This document shows, piece after piece, positions 10,271 to 21,309 of a DNA stretch of 64,000 bases; positions within the stretch are counted from its first letter, which is position 1; every line of letters begins with the position of its first letter. The position numbers and the translations under genes were made by a program. Location of the stretch: positions 23,599,009-23,663,008 of the forward strand of contig CM075938.1 in the NCBI GenBank assembly GCA_038030265.1. Reading direction: 5' to 3'. Under the pieces are notes generated by a model. It saw only the letters and a list, made by a program, of their open reading frames with translations. It searched no databases and was not told where the DNA came from. This stretch comes from Corythucha ciliata. Taxonomy: Eukaryota; Arthropoda; Insecta; Hemiptera; Tingidae.

Positions 10271-11037
10271 GGTGCACATACACGAGCAGATATGTGCCGC
10301 AGATTTAATGTTTTTGACAGATATTTACAGATAGCACATTACAGAGATTACAGATAACGTTCAAAAGTTATCTGCGACCCATATTTGTTACTCGATCAAA
10401 TCTGCTCGTTGGAGGGGGCACATCTGGTAGATCTGTCGCCGAACGAAATCTGACAGATTTCATTTGTCGGCCGGGTTCGAAAGATATTAGATATCGGTGA
10501 CAGATATGAAGTTATAGTCTGCCCACTTAGGGATGGACTCTCGCCCGCCCTTGAATTTAATGGAATGAGCTTCTCCTTTGCCCCTTCTCCTAAAATTAAC
10601 GCTCCGGGAATTGGCGAACGAAACTATCACTAGCTGCGCTAGTGCCCTTGATAGCGTAAGCGGTATTTGTTATCCATTTGAGGGTTAGTGTCACAGGCAT
10701 TGCTGATAGTGTAAGAAGTATTGATAACTCAGTCAAGAGCCGGCACTTTGGGTATCCGATCCTGGCTGTGGTAGTTGGCCGAGGGTGTCGGCAGAGACGT
10801 AGTTGGGTGCAGTGCCGCGGCGGTGGAACCATGCGTTAGCGAAGGCCTATAAATGAACCACAGTCCCCATCTGACGGATTTGAACTCTCACCGATATCGT
10901 TTGGCCGATCACGGTTGATCTGTCGTCCTTTCTTGCCCACTAACGAGATCGGATCTTTCCGTCCGATATCTCTCAGAAACACAAAATCTGCCGCAGATAG
11001 GCGGATCTGCCAAAGATCTGGCTCGTGTATGCCCTCC
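10271..11037. mobile_element. Fold-back-like element with CATACACGAGC termini
   Basis: The left end reads GGTGCACATACACGAGC and then AGAT. The right end, reverse-complemented, reads GGAGGGCATACACGAGC and then CAGAT. Sub-terminal parts on both sides are rich in CAGAT/ATCTG words (for example ACAGATATTTACAGATAGC and CGGATCTGCCAAAGATCTG) that can pair with each other. No target duplication is visible: TTA on the left is matched by GAA on the right. The interior frame at 10596-10832 is unrecognised. Probably a non-autonomous DNA transposon. Confidence 0.6.
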
Positions 11038-11039
11038 GA

Positions 11040-14000
11040 AATGGAAAACGCCGTATGTCTGACACTAAATTTTAAGGAATAAGTTTCAAAGGTGGTGTAC
11101 GTACCTTTGTAGCGACGGAAACGCGCGTTGCATTATATTAGTCTTATTCCGATCTGTTTGCAACCAAACTGTTTATATTTATTAGAACGAAACGCAATTA
11201 ATTGAAAGCCCGTTTACTCTAAAATACACAGCACCGTTTATCTCTAGAACCCTATCAGTTTTTCATTTCCCTCTACTTAGAAGTATAGTGCTTCGAAGCT
11301 ACAGTGGATAGGATGGGCGTGGGTGCGGAAGGCTGGTACCCTTTGTTAAAGGTTCAAGTTCATTTGTTTTTCAGGGAAAACGAAATGCCTCTATGTCCGA
11401 ACCCTTTTCCACCCCTTTACCGTGTCCATCATTTGATCACAAAACCATTCAATTTCTGGTATGGAGAATGGGAAGGGAACCGGAAGAAACGAAGCTTTTT
11501 TTTCGGAGAAAGCCCTACTCTCTTCACCTTTATGAGCAGTATATCGAAAAGAAGTAAAAACGATCACGAGTGTGAGGGAATGTGAATCGAGTCTTTGAAT
11601 GACACGGGGAAATTTATTATCCCTCACCCACTGCACGCCATTATTATCTCAATCTTTTAGCAGGGGCGACACGCTGGGCGCTAATTAACAATTAACTTCT
11701 TTCCATCTCTCTCTAGAAAACAAAATTAATTTCAAAAGAATAGCGTGTTCAATTAAGAAACTGGGGAGACAGGAGAGGGAAAAAGAGGAGAATAAAAAAA
11801 GTTTCGTAATCATTTCCAACTCTCACTACAAGTAAGGTAAAGGGCGGGCTTCACCGAGTAGTTGAGGGTGAAGCGCGGAGAGGTGGTTTTTCTGTGAGAA
11901 AAACTCTTCAAAATGGGAAAAATGGAAGCATCTTGGGAAAGAGCTAACCTTAGAACTGAGAGGAGTTCATTGTGTGTTAAACAACTCATTCTCGCTTTGC
12001 TTTTTTTTTCTTTATCTCTCTCATTTATAATGAGATTTTTCTCGCTTTTGCCCCATTGGAGCCTTCCGCTTAATAGGGCTATGCAAAAACAGAAAAATAG
12101 ATTTCTTAGGCGATGACGTCGGCAGAGAGGGAGGCTGTTTCGACCCAGGAAAAAAAAAGTGTTTACAATGAAACGTGAATTGAATTATAAGTTATTTAAT
12201 CGCTGCCTGAAGTTTTTAATTGGTCCGCACCACCACGGTTTGGGATCGTATAGAGGGAAACGAGAGTTGGTGAAGATGCGGAATGGGGGACAAAATCCCC
12301 CCGAAGAAATTATTTTTACTGGGCCAAGTCCGAAGGGAACGAGAACCATGCAAAGGGATGATACTTAATCCCATGATATATTTTGTTCTACGGTGGTTGG
12401 TTGGAGAGGGAATAATTAAATTCAGGTTTTTAGTTTGGATTAGCGTCGCCTCCTGCACGCACACTTGCTCTTCACTCTCCGTCAACCAGGCACCCGCATC
12501 TTTTATGACTCCCCCTCCCATCAAATCATTAGTATTCAATTACGCTAACATTTTCAAGTCCAATAATAAAGCTTATCTTGCGCGCTAATTATAATAATCT
12601 AACGAAAATTATTAGTTCAAGATCCATTTAGGCCACTGAAAAGCAGAACGTTTCCATGAGATAAGTCAGTCCATTCAACTTTTCTCAAGAAATAACGTCG
12701 CAATTAAATTCTTTGGACATATGTAATGCAACGCACCGAGGGGTAAATAAAACAATTACGTGAGAGACAGAAGTTCCAGGTCGTTGAAACTGATTATATT
12801 TTACCTGTTCGAGAATAGCTGCCCCGAGGCTTTATTTTTGGATAGAAAAGGGTGGAGGGATAGGGTCTTTGTGAAGAACATAGCTGTTAAAGGTAGCAAT
12901 TTTATCTATCTGTTTAAAACAACAACAACAACAACAAGAACAACAACAAACTATTACATACATCGTGAGATGCGTCTTAATAGCATGTTCCAGAAGTTTA
13001 ATCAGATCAAAAGAGTAGCATGAAACAGTAATTAAAATTGCAGTGACGGGGTCGTTGAAAGAGTTTCAAACCGAACCATTCTATTGGCCTACGCGTAATA
13101 GGTAGTCCTTCGTCGTCCTTGTATAAGTAGGTGGTAACCCCTAAAAAAATGGCGGACATGTGGGTCCATGGACCTCCTCGAATTTCCTCAGTTCATGTAA
13201 TTGCAATAATAAGTTAACGGAATTACAGAGGAGAGCCTAAGGGGAAATTCAGTCACCAGAAAACGCTCCGTTGGAGCAGTTTAGCGGACGGTTACATTTT
13301 ACCTACATAAATTCAAGGGTATTCGCTATCTTAGTGCGTGCAGGAACGGTGGAACTAAAATTTTCCCTTCACATATCGTTCTCACCTTCAACTCATGATT
13401 CGTTACGATTCGAGGCATTACTATGGAAATGGAAAGAAAATGAAACTCGACCCTCTCATCCTCTTCACATCACACCACTCTATTTGGTGGCATAAAAGGG
13501 GATGGTGAGGATGAGGTTGGAGGGAGTCAACAAACAAATGCAGATTTCCAACCGATCGTAATTTACAGAAATGTTCCATTTTCCTTATCAGACACGGTCC
13601 CTGCGAATCATCTGCATATCGACAGTGTCCCTTTCCCTTAAAACCGTTCTCTCACTGCCCCACTCTCACCTCTAGCACATCAATATATAACGTAAGCGAT
13701 TTCTCCCCCCCCCCCCCCGCGTCTCACAAGCCGTAGTAACGAGGCCATCAAATCCACATTGGAAGTCCGTCGTTTCTTCCTATACCTTTTCACAAAAACA
13801 CTACCAGTATTCTACTATTTGCTCGTAACAAAAATTAAATTGTGAGGAGGGATCTGAATGGATTTTTGTGAAAGGGCGGGGGGGGGGGCTTAACATTTTC
13901 GAGGACCCAGCGCTCAACTCTTTTACACAAGGGCGAAACTGCTTCAAAATTCTGTTTCAAATTCCGCTGTCGAGTAGAGAAAAATTAGTGCATGGTTCCA

Positions 14001-14440
14001 CCGCGAATAATGGGTGGGTGAGGAAAGGAGTTTTTAGCGTGAATGTGATAAGGGGTCTACGAGTTATACGATCACGAGAAGAATGGAGAGAGAAGAAACG
14101 TTAACACGTATCACACATATCCTGCTTTATGCTTTAGTTTTCCTCTTGAATATTAATGACGGATTTGCACCCCAGCCCCCTCCCGATGGCTCCCACCACC
14201 AAACATTCCGAATCCACGACTTCTACCTACACTCCCTTTATATTTTCTTAAAGGGCACCCTGAACATAAATCTTACATTTCTCTACCTCACCCAACCATC
14301 CCTTTTAAGAGAGTGTATATTTTTTATCCTCCTTCGGCTATTTATACGTTCATTTTTTCGTGGAGCATCAATTTCTTGTGGCTCATCTTTAGTGCATTTC
14401 ATTTCGGCTAAAATAAAGAAAGTACCCTGATCGCCAGTTA
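11040..14440. other. Non-coding stretch with simple repeats
   Basis: No recognisable gene. Notable contents are a (CAA)n tract at about 12916-12951, C14 at 13705-13718 and G11 at 13878-13888. Frames such as 12283-12588 and 14083-14430 show no domain or motif and overlap frames on the opposite strand. Confidence 0.45.
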
Positions 14441-14514
14441 ATGTAAATGTAGGCTTTAGACAGCAGAAATGGATAGGGCGCACTATGTATACATGTACTA
14501 TAATGCACTTTTCT

Positions 14515-14690
14515 ATAGGGAAAATTACGCGGCTATAAGTTTGCAAAAGCGCTAATATTCGAGGCTGAAACTTCAAAAAAGCGCTAATACGTGGACAGAA
14601 GTGAGAAAATGAGCAAATTTATGGCTGAAATGGAGAAAAAGTGCTAAATCGGTGATAAAATCACTGATTTTTTATTTGGCCGCGGCTAAA
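14515..14690. repeat. Class A minisatellite, forward orientation
   Basis: About six units repeat GCGCTAAT, then a variable G/C pair, then GGCTGAAA and GAGAAAA. The same family as at 1-205. It is followed at once by a class B array in the opposite sense. Confidence 0.75.
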
Positions 14691-14699
14691 CCTGCTCAA

Positions 14700-15065
14700 T
14701 TTCATTCTCTTGACGAGCCTGCTACCCAACGAAATTTGCTTTTTTGGGTCGTGAAATGTTTTTCATTATGCCTGCGAAACGTGTTTTTAATTAGATACTC
14801 AACTCAGTGAAATTCGTTTATTTTGGTAGTCAGCCCAACAAAATTTTGTTTTTTCACGAAGCCAGCCTCGCGAACGTGCTGCCGACTCAACGAAATGACT
14901 TTTTTCAATCGGTCTGCAGCGCGATATTTAGTTTTTAATGCAGTGAATTGCTTTTTGGGACAAGAGAACTTCGCGAAAGTGGTTTTGAATGGACGAGATC
15001 TTGTTTTTGAAAAATGCCGGACCCCTGTAATTGCTCTTCCTAAATGAGCTAATCTCGTGAAATAG
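14700..15065. repeat. Class B minisatellite, reverse orientation
   Basis: Units of about 31-32 bp follow the pattern CTCA(A/G)CGAAATT, then GTTTTTT, then GCCAGCCTCGCG. The two best-preserved neighbours run from 14806 to about 14868. It is the reverse complement of the array at 6.64-7.14 kb. Confidence 0.65.
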
Positions 15066-15080
15066 TACATTTCATAACAA

Positions 15081-15177
15081 GTGCGGAAAGTAAGAAATAT
15101 CGTGCGAGTGTTGTTAGACGAACGAGACGCAGTCGAGTGAGTCTATTACACGAGCACATGATATTTCACTTTCCGAC
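15081..15177. repeat. Imperfect hairpin of ~95 bp
   Basis: The left arm starts GTGCGGAAAGTAAGAAATAT and continues to GTTAGAC (15119). The right arm runs from GTCTATTACACGAGC (15141) to ATATTTCACTTTCCGAC. The arms pair with a few mismatches around a 21-nt centre that itself contains GACGCAGTCGAGTGAG. This looks like a miniature fold-back element or the palindromic part of one; no target duplication is evident. Confidence 0.65.
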
Positions 15178-15415
15178 GAGTAATGAACGCCGTTTTTCGC
15201 ACGACGATGGGGAATTTATAGGCAGGTGCTCATTCTGGAAATGTTATGGTATTTACGTGTGAGAAACAAAAAACACAGTGAACAAACCAACAGGCAGAGA
15301 CAGGAAGAGGAACCAGAAAAAAAAAAAAAAACAATAACAATTAACGTCATATCACAGAATTCAAGTTAAGACTTCCAAGAGAACAATAATCTGTGGACAG
15401 CAAACATTGGTTAAC

Positions 15416-15418
<3 letters not shown>

Positions 15419-15449
<31 letters not shown>
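15419..15449. repeat. Poly-A tract, 31 bp
   Basis: An uninterrupted run of 31 A residues. It could be the tail of a retroposed sequence, but no tRNA-like or LINE-like body is recognisable on its 5' side. Confidence 0.9.
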
Positions 15450-15451
<2 letters not shown>

Positions 15452-15687
15452 AAATCAGCTGTTCTCCTAACACACACCCGTGCCTTTTTCGTTTTTTCCG
15501 CACGGGTTGACGAAAACAGATACTTTCGAGGGAGGTTTTCAGTGTGGTTCTCATCACTTCCCGTGCAAGTCGTGCGAAAATTCTTTTTTAATGGGTGAAC
15601 AGGCCGACATGTGTTTTTGAACAACGAAACCAAAGTCATATGGAAAACGAAGTCCTCAGACTCGAGGAAAAAAATTTTTTTTTATTT

Positions 15688-15907
15688 TGGGTTGGGATTT
15701 TTGCTCCCGTTAAGAATGAAAAAGGAGAAAACCCGCCAAATACAAAAATTATTATATTTATTTTCGGTTTGAAGTTGTAGCGTGATATCTATCTTGATAC
15801 CATATGTTTTTTTCAACACTCAACTTTTGTATAATTTTTGAATTCAGCGGGTAATCTACTTTCATAGTAGAGCAGCGCATCGTATCGGGAGCAAAAATCC
15901 CAACCCA
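15688..15907. mobile_element. Small element with perfect 22-bp terminal inverted repeats
   Basis: TGGGTTGGGATTTTTGCTCC plus CG at 15688-15709 is matched exactly by its reverse complement at 15886-15907, leaving a 176-bp AT-rich interior. A perfect 22-bp inverted repeat at this spacing is unlikely by chance. No clear target duplication was found, so it may be a MITE or the inner part of a longer element. Confidence 0.65.
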
Positions 15908-15949
15908 CGAACCGCTTCATTTTTTTAACATACAACATACAAAACCCAT

Positions 15950-16480
15950 ACTTAATTGCTTTTTAGTGGGGGCCATAGCCCGGTAAGATTGTTTCTGAAC
16001 GAGCTAGCTCCACGATATTGCATTTTGAATGTGACAGGCGAGCGAAATTTTGTTTTTGAAAGTACCAGGCCCGTGAAATTGCTGTTTAAGATGAAACACG
16101 ATGGAAATTTCTTTAAAAAGCAATGCGTGAAATACTGTGAAGTTGACTTTTTTGAGGGAGGCAACCCCGCGAAATTGATTTCCCACGAGCGATATCCGCA
16201 AAATTTGTTTTTTAGAAAGAGCCAAACTATGAATAATTGCTTATTACAAAGTGTGACAGAGGCGAAATTGGTTTATTGAATTAGTCAAAACAGTGAAATT
16301 GGGCTCCGTGAGAGCCAAATCCAAGAGCTACTTTGACTTCGAATGGGCTTAACTAGCGACTTTGCTTTTTAAAACGGGTTAACCCCGTGAATTCGCTATT
16401 TTTATGGAGTAAAAAGCCGAGAGATTGGTGTTGGTGAGCAATGGATAGGTCAAAATTAATGAAACCTGTAAAATTTATTT
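15950..16480. repeat. Class B minisatellite, reverse orientation, second array
   Basis: Repeated words GCGAAATT, TTGTTTTT and GA(A/G)(A/C)GAGCCA(A/G) recur roughly every 30-40 bp. It is more diverged than the 14.7-kb array. The open frame at 15956-16279 crosses the units without a stop but has no recognisable domain. Confidence 0.55.
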
Positions 16481-17019
16481 CTTAAAGTGTGATATTGGGA
16501 TTGAAAAGGGGTGAAATCTGCGCAGATTCTTAGCCATCAAAGTAACGAGGACCGTAATCTGGAGGAAGGTGACTCCGGAATCATCCGTTTCGTTTTCGTG
16601 GTTACAATGAGTCACGAATCATGACGACCATGCCAAAAGAAGGCACGTGGTGGAGCAGGGGGACTCAAAGTTGACGAAATGGACTCAATTATAGGTGAGG
16701 GGGACAAAATTCCTACAAAAAATTACTTAAAGGCACACCCCACGAAATGCCCTGTGCAATGTGCTGCGCTTTAGGGCAGCCATGACTTGCTGCAAGAAAG
16801 GGTTTGAAATGTGGCAATCATTCACATATAGTTTTTACATCAAAAAGAGTAAACCCCAAAAATAGTAATGTAGAAGAGATTTTCGATGAATATTCAACAA
16901 AAAGAAACAATTGAAAAATAAGTATTTCATAAGGGTATACACACAGATAGAGGGGAGACGATCTTGAGCTCACGGCCAAGCCCCTCTAAACATTTTAGCG
17001 TAACTCCTCCCCGGGCTAA

Positions 17020-17815
17020 ATCACGGCTAAATCTGAGAAAAATGGCTAATTGTCGGATAGAAGAGACAAAAGGGGCTAATTCTGGGCTAAAATTGAAAAG
17101 AAGCGCTGATGAGCATCTACCGGGAAAACGCTAATTAGCGGCTCAAATTGAGGGAAACTGTTAATTCACGGGAGACAAACGGTACTATTCCCCCCTAACA
17201 ATACAATATGTAATACAATTATTGAGAAAAAAAAGAAGAAAAGAGAAAGAACAAGAATTGAGAAAGAAGAATTGGGAGTAATAGAATAATTCAGAAAAAT
17301 CGCAAATTCGCGGATAAAATTGGGTGAAAATACTAATTCATGCATGGATGAAGTGTATAGAATAAGCTCCAATTCACGAGAAAACCCAATTCGCGTCCTC
17401 CAAAGGCAACTTTTTGGATAAAATTGAGAAAAAGCGCCAGTTCACGAATAAAATGGAGAAAACCACTGACTCCCGCGGATAAAGTGTGGATAAAACGCTA
17501 ATTCGCGGCAAAATTTAGAAAACATCAATTCAAGGCTTCTAATTCTTCTGGTGACTAAAACTGAGAAAAAATAAAAAACTCTAGCCCAATGGGTAAACGC
17601 GAAAAAATCGCTAATTCACGGCTGATATTAAGGAGATGGGTTGTTTGGGGTATAGAATAGAGAAAAGGCGCTAATTCACTGCTAAAATAAAGAAACACGC
17701 TAATTCATGGCTTGAATCTGTGCGATAAGGTGCTGATGAGCTGTAGAAAAAGCGCTAATTCGTGCGCGGTTCTAATTAAGAAAACGCCATAATTTAAAGC
17801 TGCGTAAAATTATAT
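17020..17815. repeat. Class A minisatellite, long forward array
   Basis: Roughly 25 imperfect units carry GCTAATTC(G/A)CGGCTAAAATT and GAGAAAA at 28-33-bp spacing. A purine-rich insert (AAGAAGAAAAGAGAAAGAAC, around 17229-17250) interrupts it. It leads directly into the terminal segment at 17816-17912. Confidence 0.85.
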
Positions 17816-17913
17816 TTAGGTAGGTATTATTAATTTATTAGGGACTAAGGGACCTTCATGGAAATTCGCGCCCCGGGCCCCGATAGGTTTAGGTTATTAG
17901 GTCCACCACTGGT
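17816..17913. mobile_element. Terminal segment (T1) of an array-bearing element
   Basis: Sequence after the array reads GGGACTAAGGGACCTTCATG, then CGCCCCGGGCCCCGATAGGT, then AGGTCCACCACTGG. The reverse complement closely matches the left end of the element at 57788 (CACTGGCCGGACCTAAACG, then CGGGGCCCAGGGCGG). Both sit on the same side of a class A array, so this is an element terminus rather than chance. Confidence 0.7.
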
Positions 17914-18020
17914 AAAGGGGGTGGATGAGGGTTAAAATAGTAAAAAAATCACCATATTTCACCAGTTATTGCTAGGGGAAACTGTTTGTCCCAGCGTATT
18001 CGGATTTGGTTAATCATGAA

Positions 18021-18065
18021 GTGTTAGCCAACGATATACATATAAACATGGATTGCTCATGCCGG
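18021..18065. repeat. Solo copy of the CCAACGATATA/ATTGCTCA repeat arm
   Basis: CCAACGATATACATATAAAC followed by ATGGATTGCTCA is the same sequence as the left arm of the inverted-repeat element at 22822. Only one arm is present here. Confidence 0.7.
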
Positions 18066-18707
18066 GTCAAAGGGGGCTGGAGGAGGGAGCATCCCTCAAT
18101 AGGTGAAGAAGGTACCCCTCAAAATAATAGCCGGGCTTAACCTGGTCAGTGAAAACCTTTTTCCCACTCTTCCCATTTCGAATAGGATAAAGTTCTGTTT
18201 CTCAACGGGGGTGATATCGTGTCTTGTGGGCAGTGAAAGGCTGTTGCGGGATGGTGAACTGGTTTTGGCAGTAGGGGGGGGGGTGAGTGTGCCTCGGGCG
18301 CGGGCGGTCCGGTGGATGATGAGGTGATGAGCATTATGCTTCATGCGGCCGTGCTCGATCATGTGATAGAAGACTCCAACCTCCCGGTCCATGTGACATA
18401 AAACATGAGTAGCGCTAAAGCAAAAGAGAAAGAAGGAGAGATAAAGAACACTCATTATCGGCTTGGCGAGAAAGGGAAACTGTACCGCCCAACTTTGATC
18501 GCCTGCTCCTGCTATCCAAGAAGTTCATAGACTCCTCCACTCTTATACCACAGCATCTATTCGCTAGTGCTAGTGGTGGTGCTAGTGATAGTGATTGATG
18601 GTACTAGTGCACCATCAAGTTCAACCATCCTACTGATTTAGTCTCACTATCGTTTGTTCCTATTTAAAGATTTGCTTAATTTATGTTCACCCATTTCTCC
18701 ACAAATA

Positions 18708-19306
18708 CAGCGTTTCAGGAGGATTCGGCAATACTTGCACATGTTGTACTACTAAATAGGACGAACCAAAATTACTATATGGACATAGGGTCGCAAATCG
18801 CAAATGAATTTTGACAGTTTTCGCTGATTTCCCGAACCTTTAGTGTGATATCTCGGTAAAAATCCAACCAATTTCAAATTTTCTTACGTCATTTGAAAGC
18901 TTACAAAATGGGCAGGTTTTTACACTAGCTTAACAATATCCGACCCGCTATGGATTGAGCGAAATTCACCTCTGAAAGATACACGAAAATTCAATATCAC
19001 ACACTTTTTCGTTTTTTCAAAAAATTACTAGACCTACTTCAAGACAATTATAGCGTGCTACTCTTAGGTTGTCAATGTAAAATTGTGCGCTCTTTTCAGA
19101 AATGTAATTAATTTTGTTCTAACTTGAATGGTTCGTCCGTTAAAACCGCTTTTTGTGGGAAAGGGGGTGGTTTGGCTTAAAAAACACAAAATTCTCTGTA
19201 ACTCTGGAACGAAGCGTTTGCGACCCTATGTCCATAGTAATTTTGGTTCGCCCAACTTAGTAGTACAACAAGTGCAAGTATTGCCGAATCCTCCTGAAAC
19301 ACCCTG
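18708..19306. mobile_element. TIR element, ~600 bp, CAG(C/G)GTTTCAGG-type ends
   Basis: The left end, CAGCGTTTCAGGAGGATTCG and onward for about 100 bp, is matched by the reverse complement of the right end (CAGGGTGTTTCAGGAGGATT and onward). Shared arm words include GGCAATACTTGCAC, TGTTGTACTACTAA, ACCAAAATTACTAT and GGACATAGGGTCGCAAA. The arms lie at about 18708-18805 and 19208-19306 around a 400-bp AT-rich core. AATA flanks both ends and may be the target duplication. No transposase is encoded. The superfamily is not determined. Confidence 0.8.
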
Positions 19307-19384
19307 AATATGCTTATTACCATTGTTATTTGACGAAAAACGCCACAAAATACCTCCCCCCACCCCCCAAAACCCACAACAGTT

Positions 19385-20115
19385 ACGAAATTTTGGTAAG
19401 GGGGCCATCTTACTTAAGAGCACCATTCAACACTACTTGGAAACAAGAATCCGGGAAGAGTTCATGCAAGAGCAACAGTTAAAGCATCCGCAAATAGCAA
19501 GAGCTGTAGCATTTCTGCCATCTACTGCCCTCCCAGATACGCACTGAAAGAAGACTACTTATCGTTAATGGACAGTCTGGGTGCTAATTTCGTCATCGGC
19601 GGGGATGTCAATGCAAGGAATACATATTGGGGCTCGAGGCTAACAACCACAAAAGAACGAGATTTGATCTCCGCTAGGAGAAGAAAAAATTGCAGTTTTC
19701 ATTCTTCATGAAAACCTACGTATTGTAACTACGTAACTATGTAACTACGTATTGTAACTGTAAAGACTCCTGATATCATTAATTTTTTTGTGGTCAAGGG
19801 AGTATCGGTCAATTTCATTCTAATGTCTAATGTCGGATTAGCGGCTCAATCATCTTGAAGGAAGACCGGCCAAGGCTAGTCACTCAACGCACTAATTGGG
19901 ATGTTTTCAGGGAATACGTCACTCTAATATTGACTTTTCAGTCCCTCTAAAATCACCGGAACAACTAGAAGAGGAACTTCGTCAAATGTATTCAGCAAGC
20001 TGCTTGGTCTGCCACTCCAAAAAAAAAATTGCAAGAATCAGCCACACCATATATCCCCGTGAGGTTAGAGAGAAAAGTCTGGGAGAGGGCGAGGAAAGTC
20101 TGGCAAAACAGTAGA
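19385..20115 (+). pseudogene. Jockey endonuclease domain remnant
   Basis: Frames in order: KGAILLKSTIQHY and LETRIREEFMQEQQL (19323-19547 frame); then IYCPPRYALKEDYLSLMDSL, FVIGGDVNARNTYWGSRL (from about 19518 to 19690); then PDIINFFVVKGVSVNFI (about 19768-19820); then a NWDVFREYV and VPLKSPEQLEEELRQMY linker (to 20115). GGDVNARNTYWGSRL is the catalytic GGDxNAKHxxWGSR box of Jockey endonucleases, still recognisable. A GTAACTACGTA microrepeat and a gap lie between the second and third pieces. Confidence 0.88.
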
Positions 20116-20159
20116 GCTACTTGTGACAAAGGAAAACTCAATAGGCTAACACACATGCC

Positions 20160-21260
20160 CGACAATTGATAGGGTTGACTCCAAGAAAGGACACGGATTA
20201 CTCTCTGTGGAAGATTACTAACTCGCTTAAGCAGCCCAAAGAACACATTCCTCCGATTAGAAAGCAGGACGGAGAATGGGCCAAAATTCCCCGAGAGAAA
20301 GCTGAACAATTTTCAGAGCATCTCGAGGAAACAGTTATGTCACTGCAAGGGGAAAGAGATGAGGAAGAATTGCCGGCGCGGCGCTGCCTCCATCAACGTC
20401 TTCGCAATATATGTATAAGACCTTTAACGTTTAATGAGCTTAAAGATGCAATAAACAATCTTAAAACAAATAAAGTTCCTGGGTATGACCTCATAACTGG
20501 GAATGCCGTCAAACTACTCCCAGAAGTAGGAATGCGCATGTTACTCTACGACTATACCTCGTAAACGCTTCGCTGAGACTCAACTCGTTGCTGGAAGGTG
20601 GCAGAAGTGATCATGACCCTGAAACCTGGTAAGGAATCATGCGAGAAAACGTCGTACCGGCCAATATCATTGTTACTAGTAATCTCCAAACTCTTCGAGA
20701 GGTTACTCGTGAAGTGATTGAAAACTATAGTTAAAGACAAGGAGCTTATCCCCAATCACCAGTTCAGGTTCAGGGAAAAGCACTCCACTATTGATCAAGT
20801 GCATCGCATCACTCGAGTGATTGAGGACTCTTTAGAGAGGGAGCAAGTCTGCGGCAGCGTGTTCCTTGACGTTTCCCAAGCATTTAATGGCATTATGGTC
20901 TGCTGTACAAACTTAGAAGAAACTTGCCGGACTAATACTTCCATATTCTCAAGTCGTACCTTTCAGAAAGACACTTCAGGGTGAAGCACGAAGGCGCGTA
21001 TTCATCATTAAAGAGGATAAATACTGGTGTTCCCCAAGGAAGTGTACTTGGGCCGCTGCTGTATCACCTCTACACAAACGACGTCCATAGCAGTGGAAAC
21101 ACAACAATTGCAACGTTTGCAGATGATTCAGCCCTACTGGCGGTTGCAGAGTCTGTTGAAGAAGCAACATCGCAACTACAGCACACAGTAAAAAATGCAT
21201 GTAAATGGGCCAAAAAATGGCAACTCAAACTGAATGAACTCAAGTCTTCGTCGCTCGTCA
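20160..21260 (+). pseudogene. Jockey reverse transcriptase remnant
   Basis: The first frame (20166-20564) has LTPRKDTDYSLWKITNSLKQ, HIPPIRKQDGEWAK, LTFNELKDAINNLKTNKVPG and YDLITG. A second frame (about 20590-20920) has WKVAEVIMTLKPGKESCEK, SYRPISLLLVISKLFERLL, a TGA, then HQFRFREKHSTIDQVHRI and FLDVSQAFN. A third frame (about 20895-21260) has WHYGLLYKLRRNLP, a TAA, then INTGVPQGSVLGPLLY, TTIATFADDSALLA and WAKKWQLKLNELKSS. FADD is intact; motif A has AFN instead of AFD and is followed by a short deletion. These features exclude activity. Confidence 0.92.
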
Positions 21261-21309
21261 AACAACACTCGCACGATATTTTACACTTTGCGTACTCGTT
21301 ACCTATATA

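Larger units (their letters stand above)
19385..21260 (+). mobile_element. Decayed Jockey-clade non-LTR retrotransposon
   Basis: Plus-strand pieces in the right order give an endonuclease domain, its C-terminal half and linker, then a nearly complete reverse transcriptase. At least five frame changes and several stops interrupt it. The 5' end (ORF1) and the part after the RT thumb are missing. It begins about 80 bp after the TIR element that ends at 19306. No poly-A tail or target duplication was found. Confidence 0.92.
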
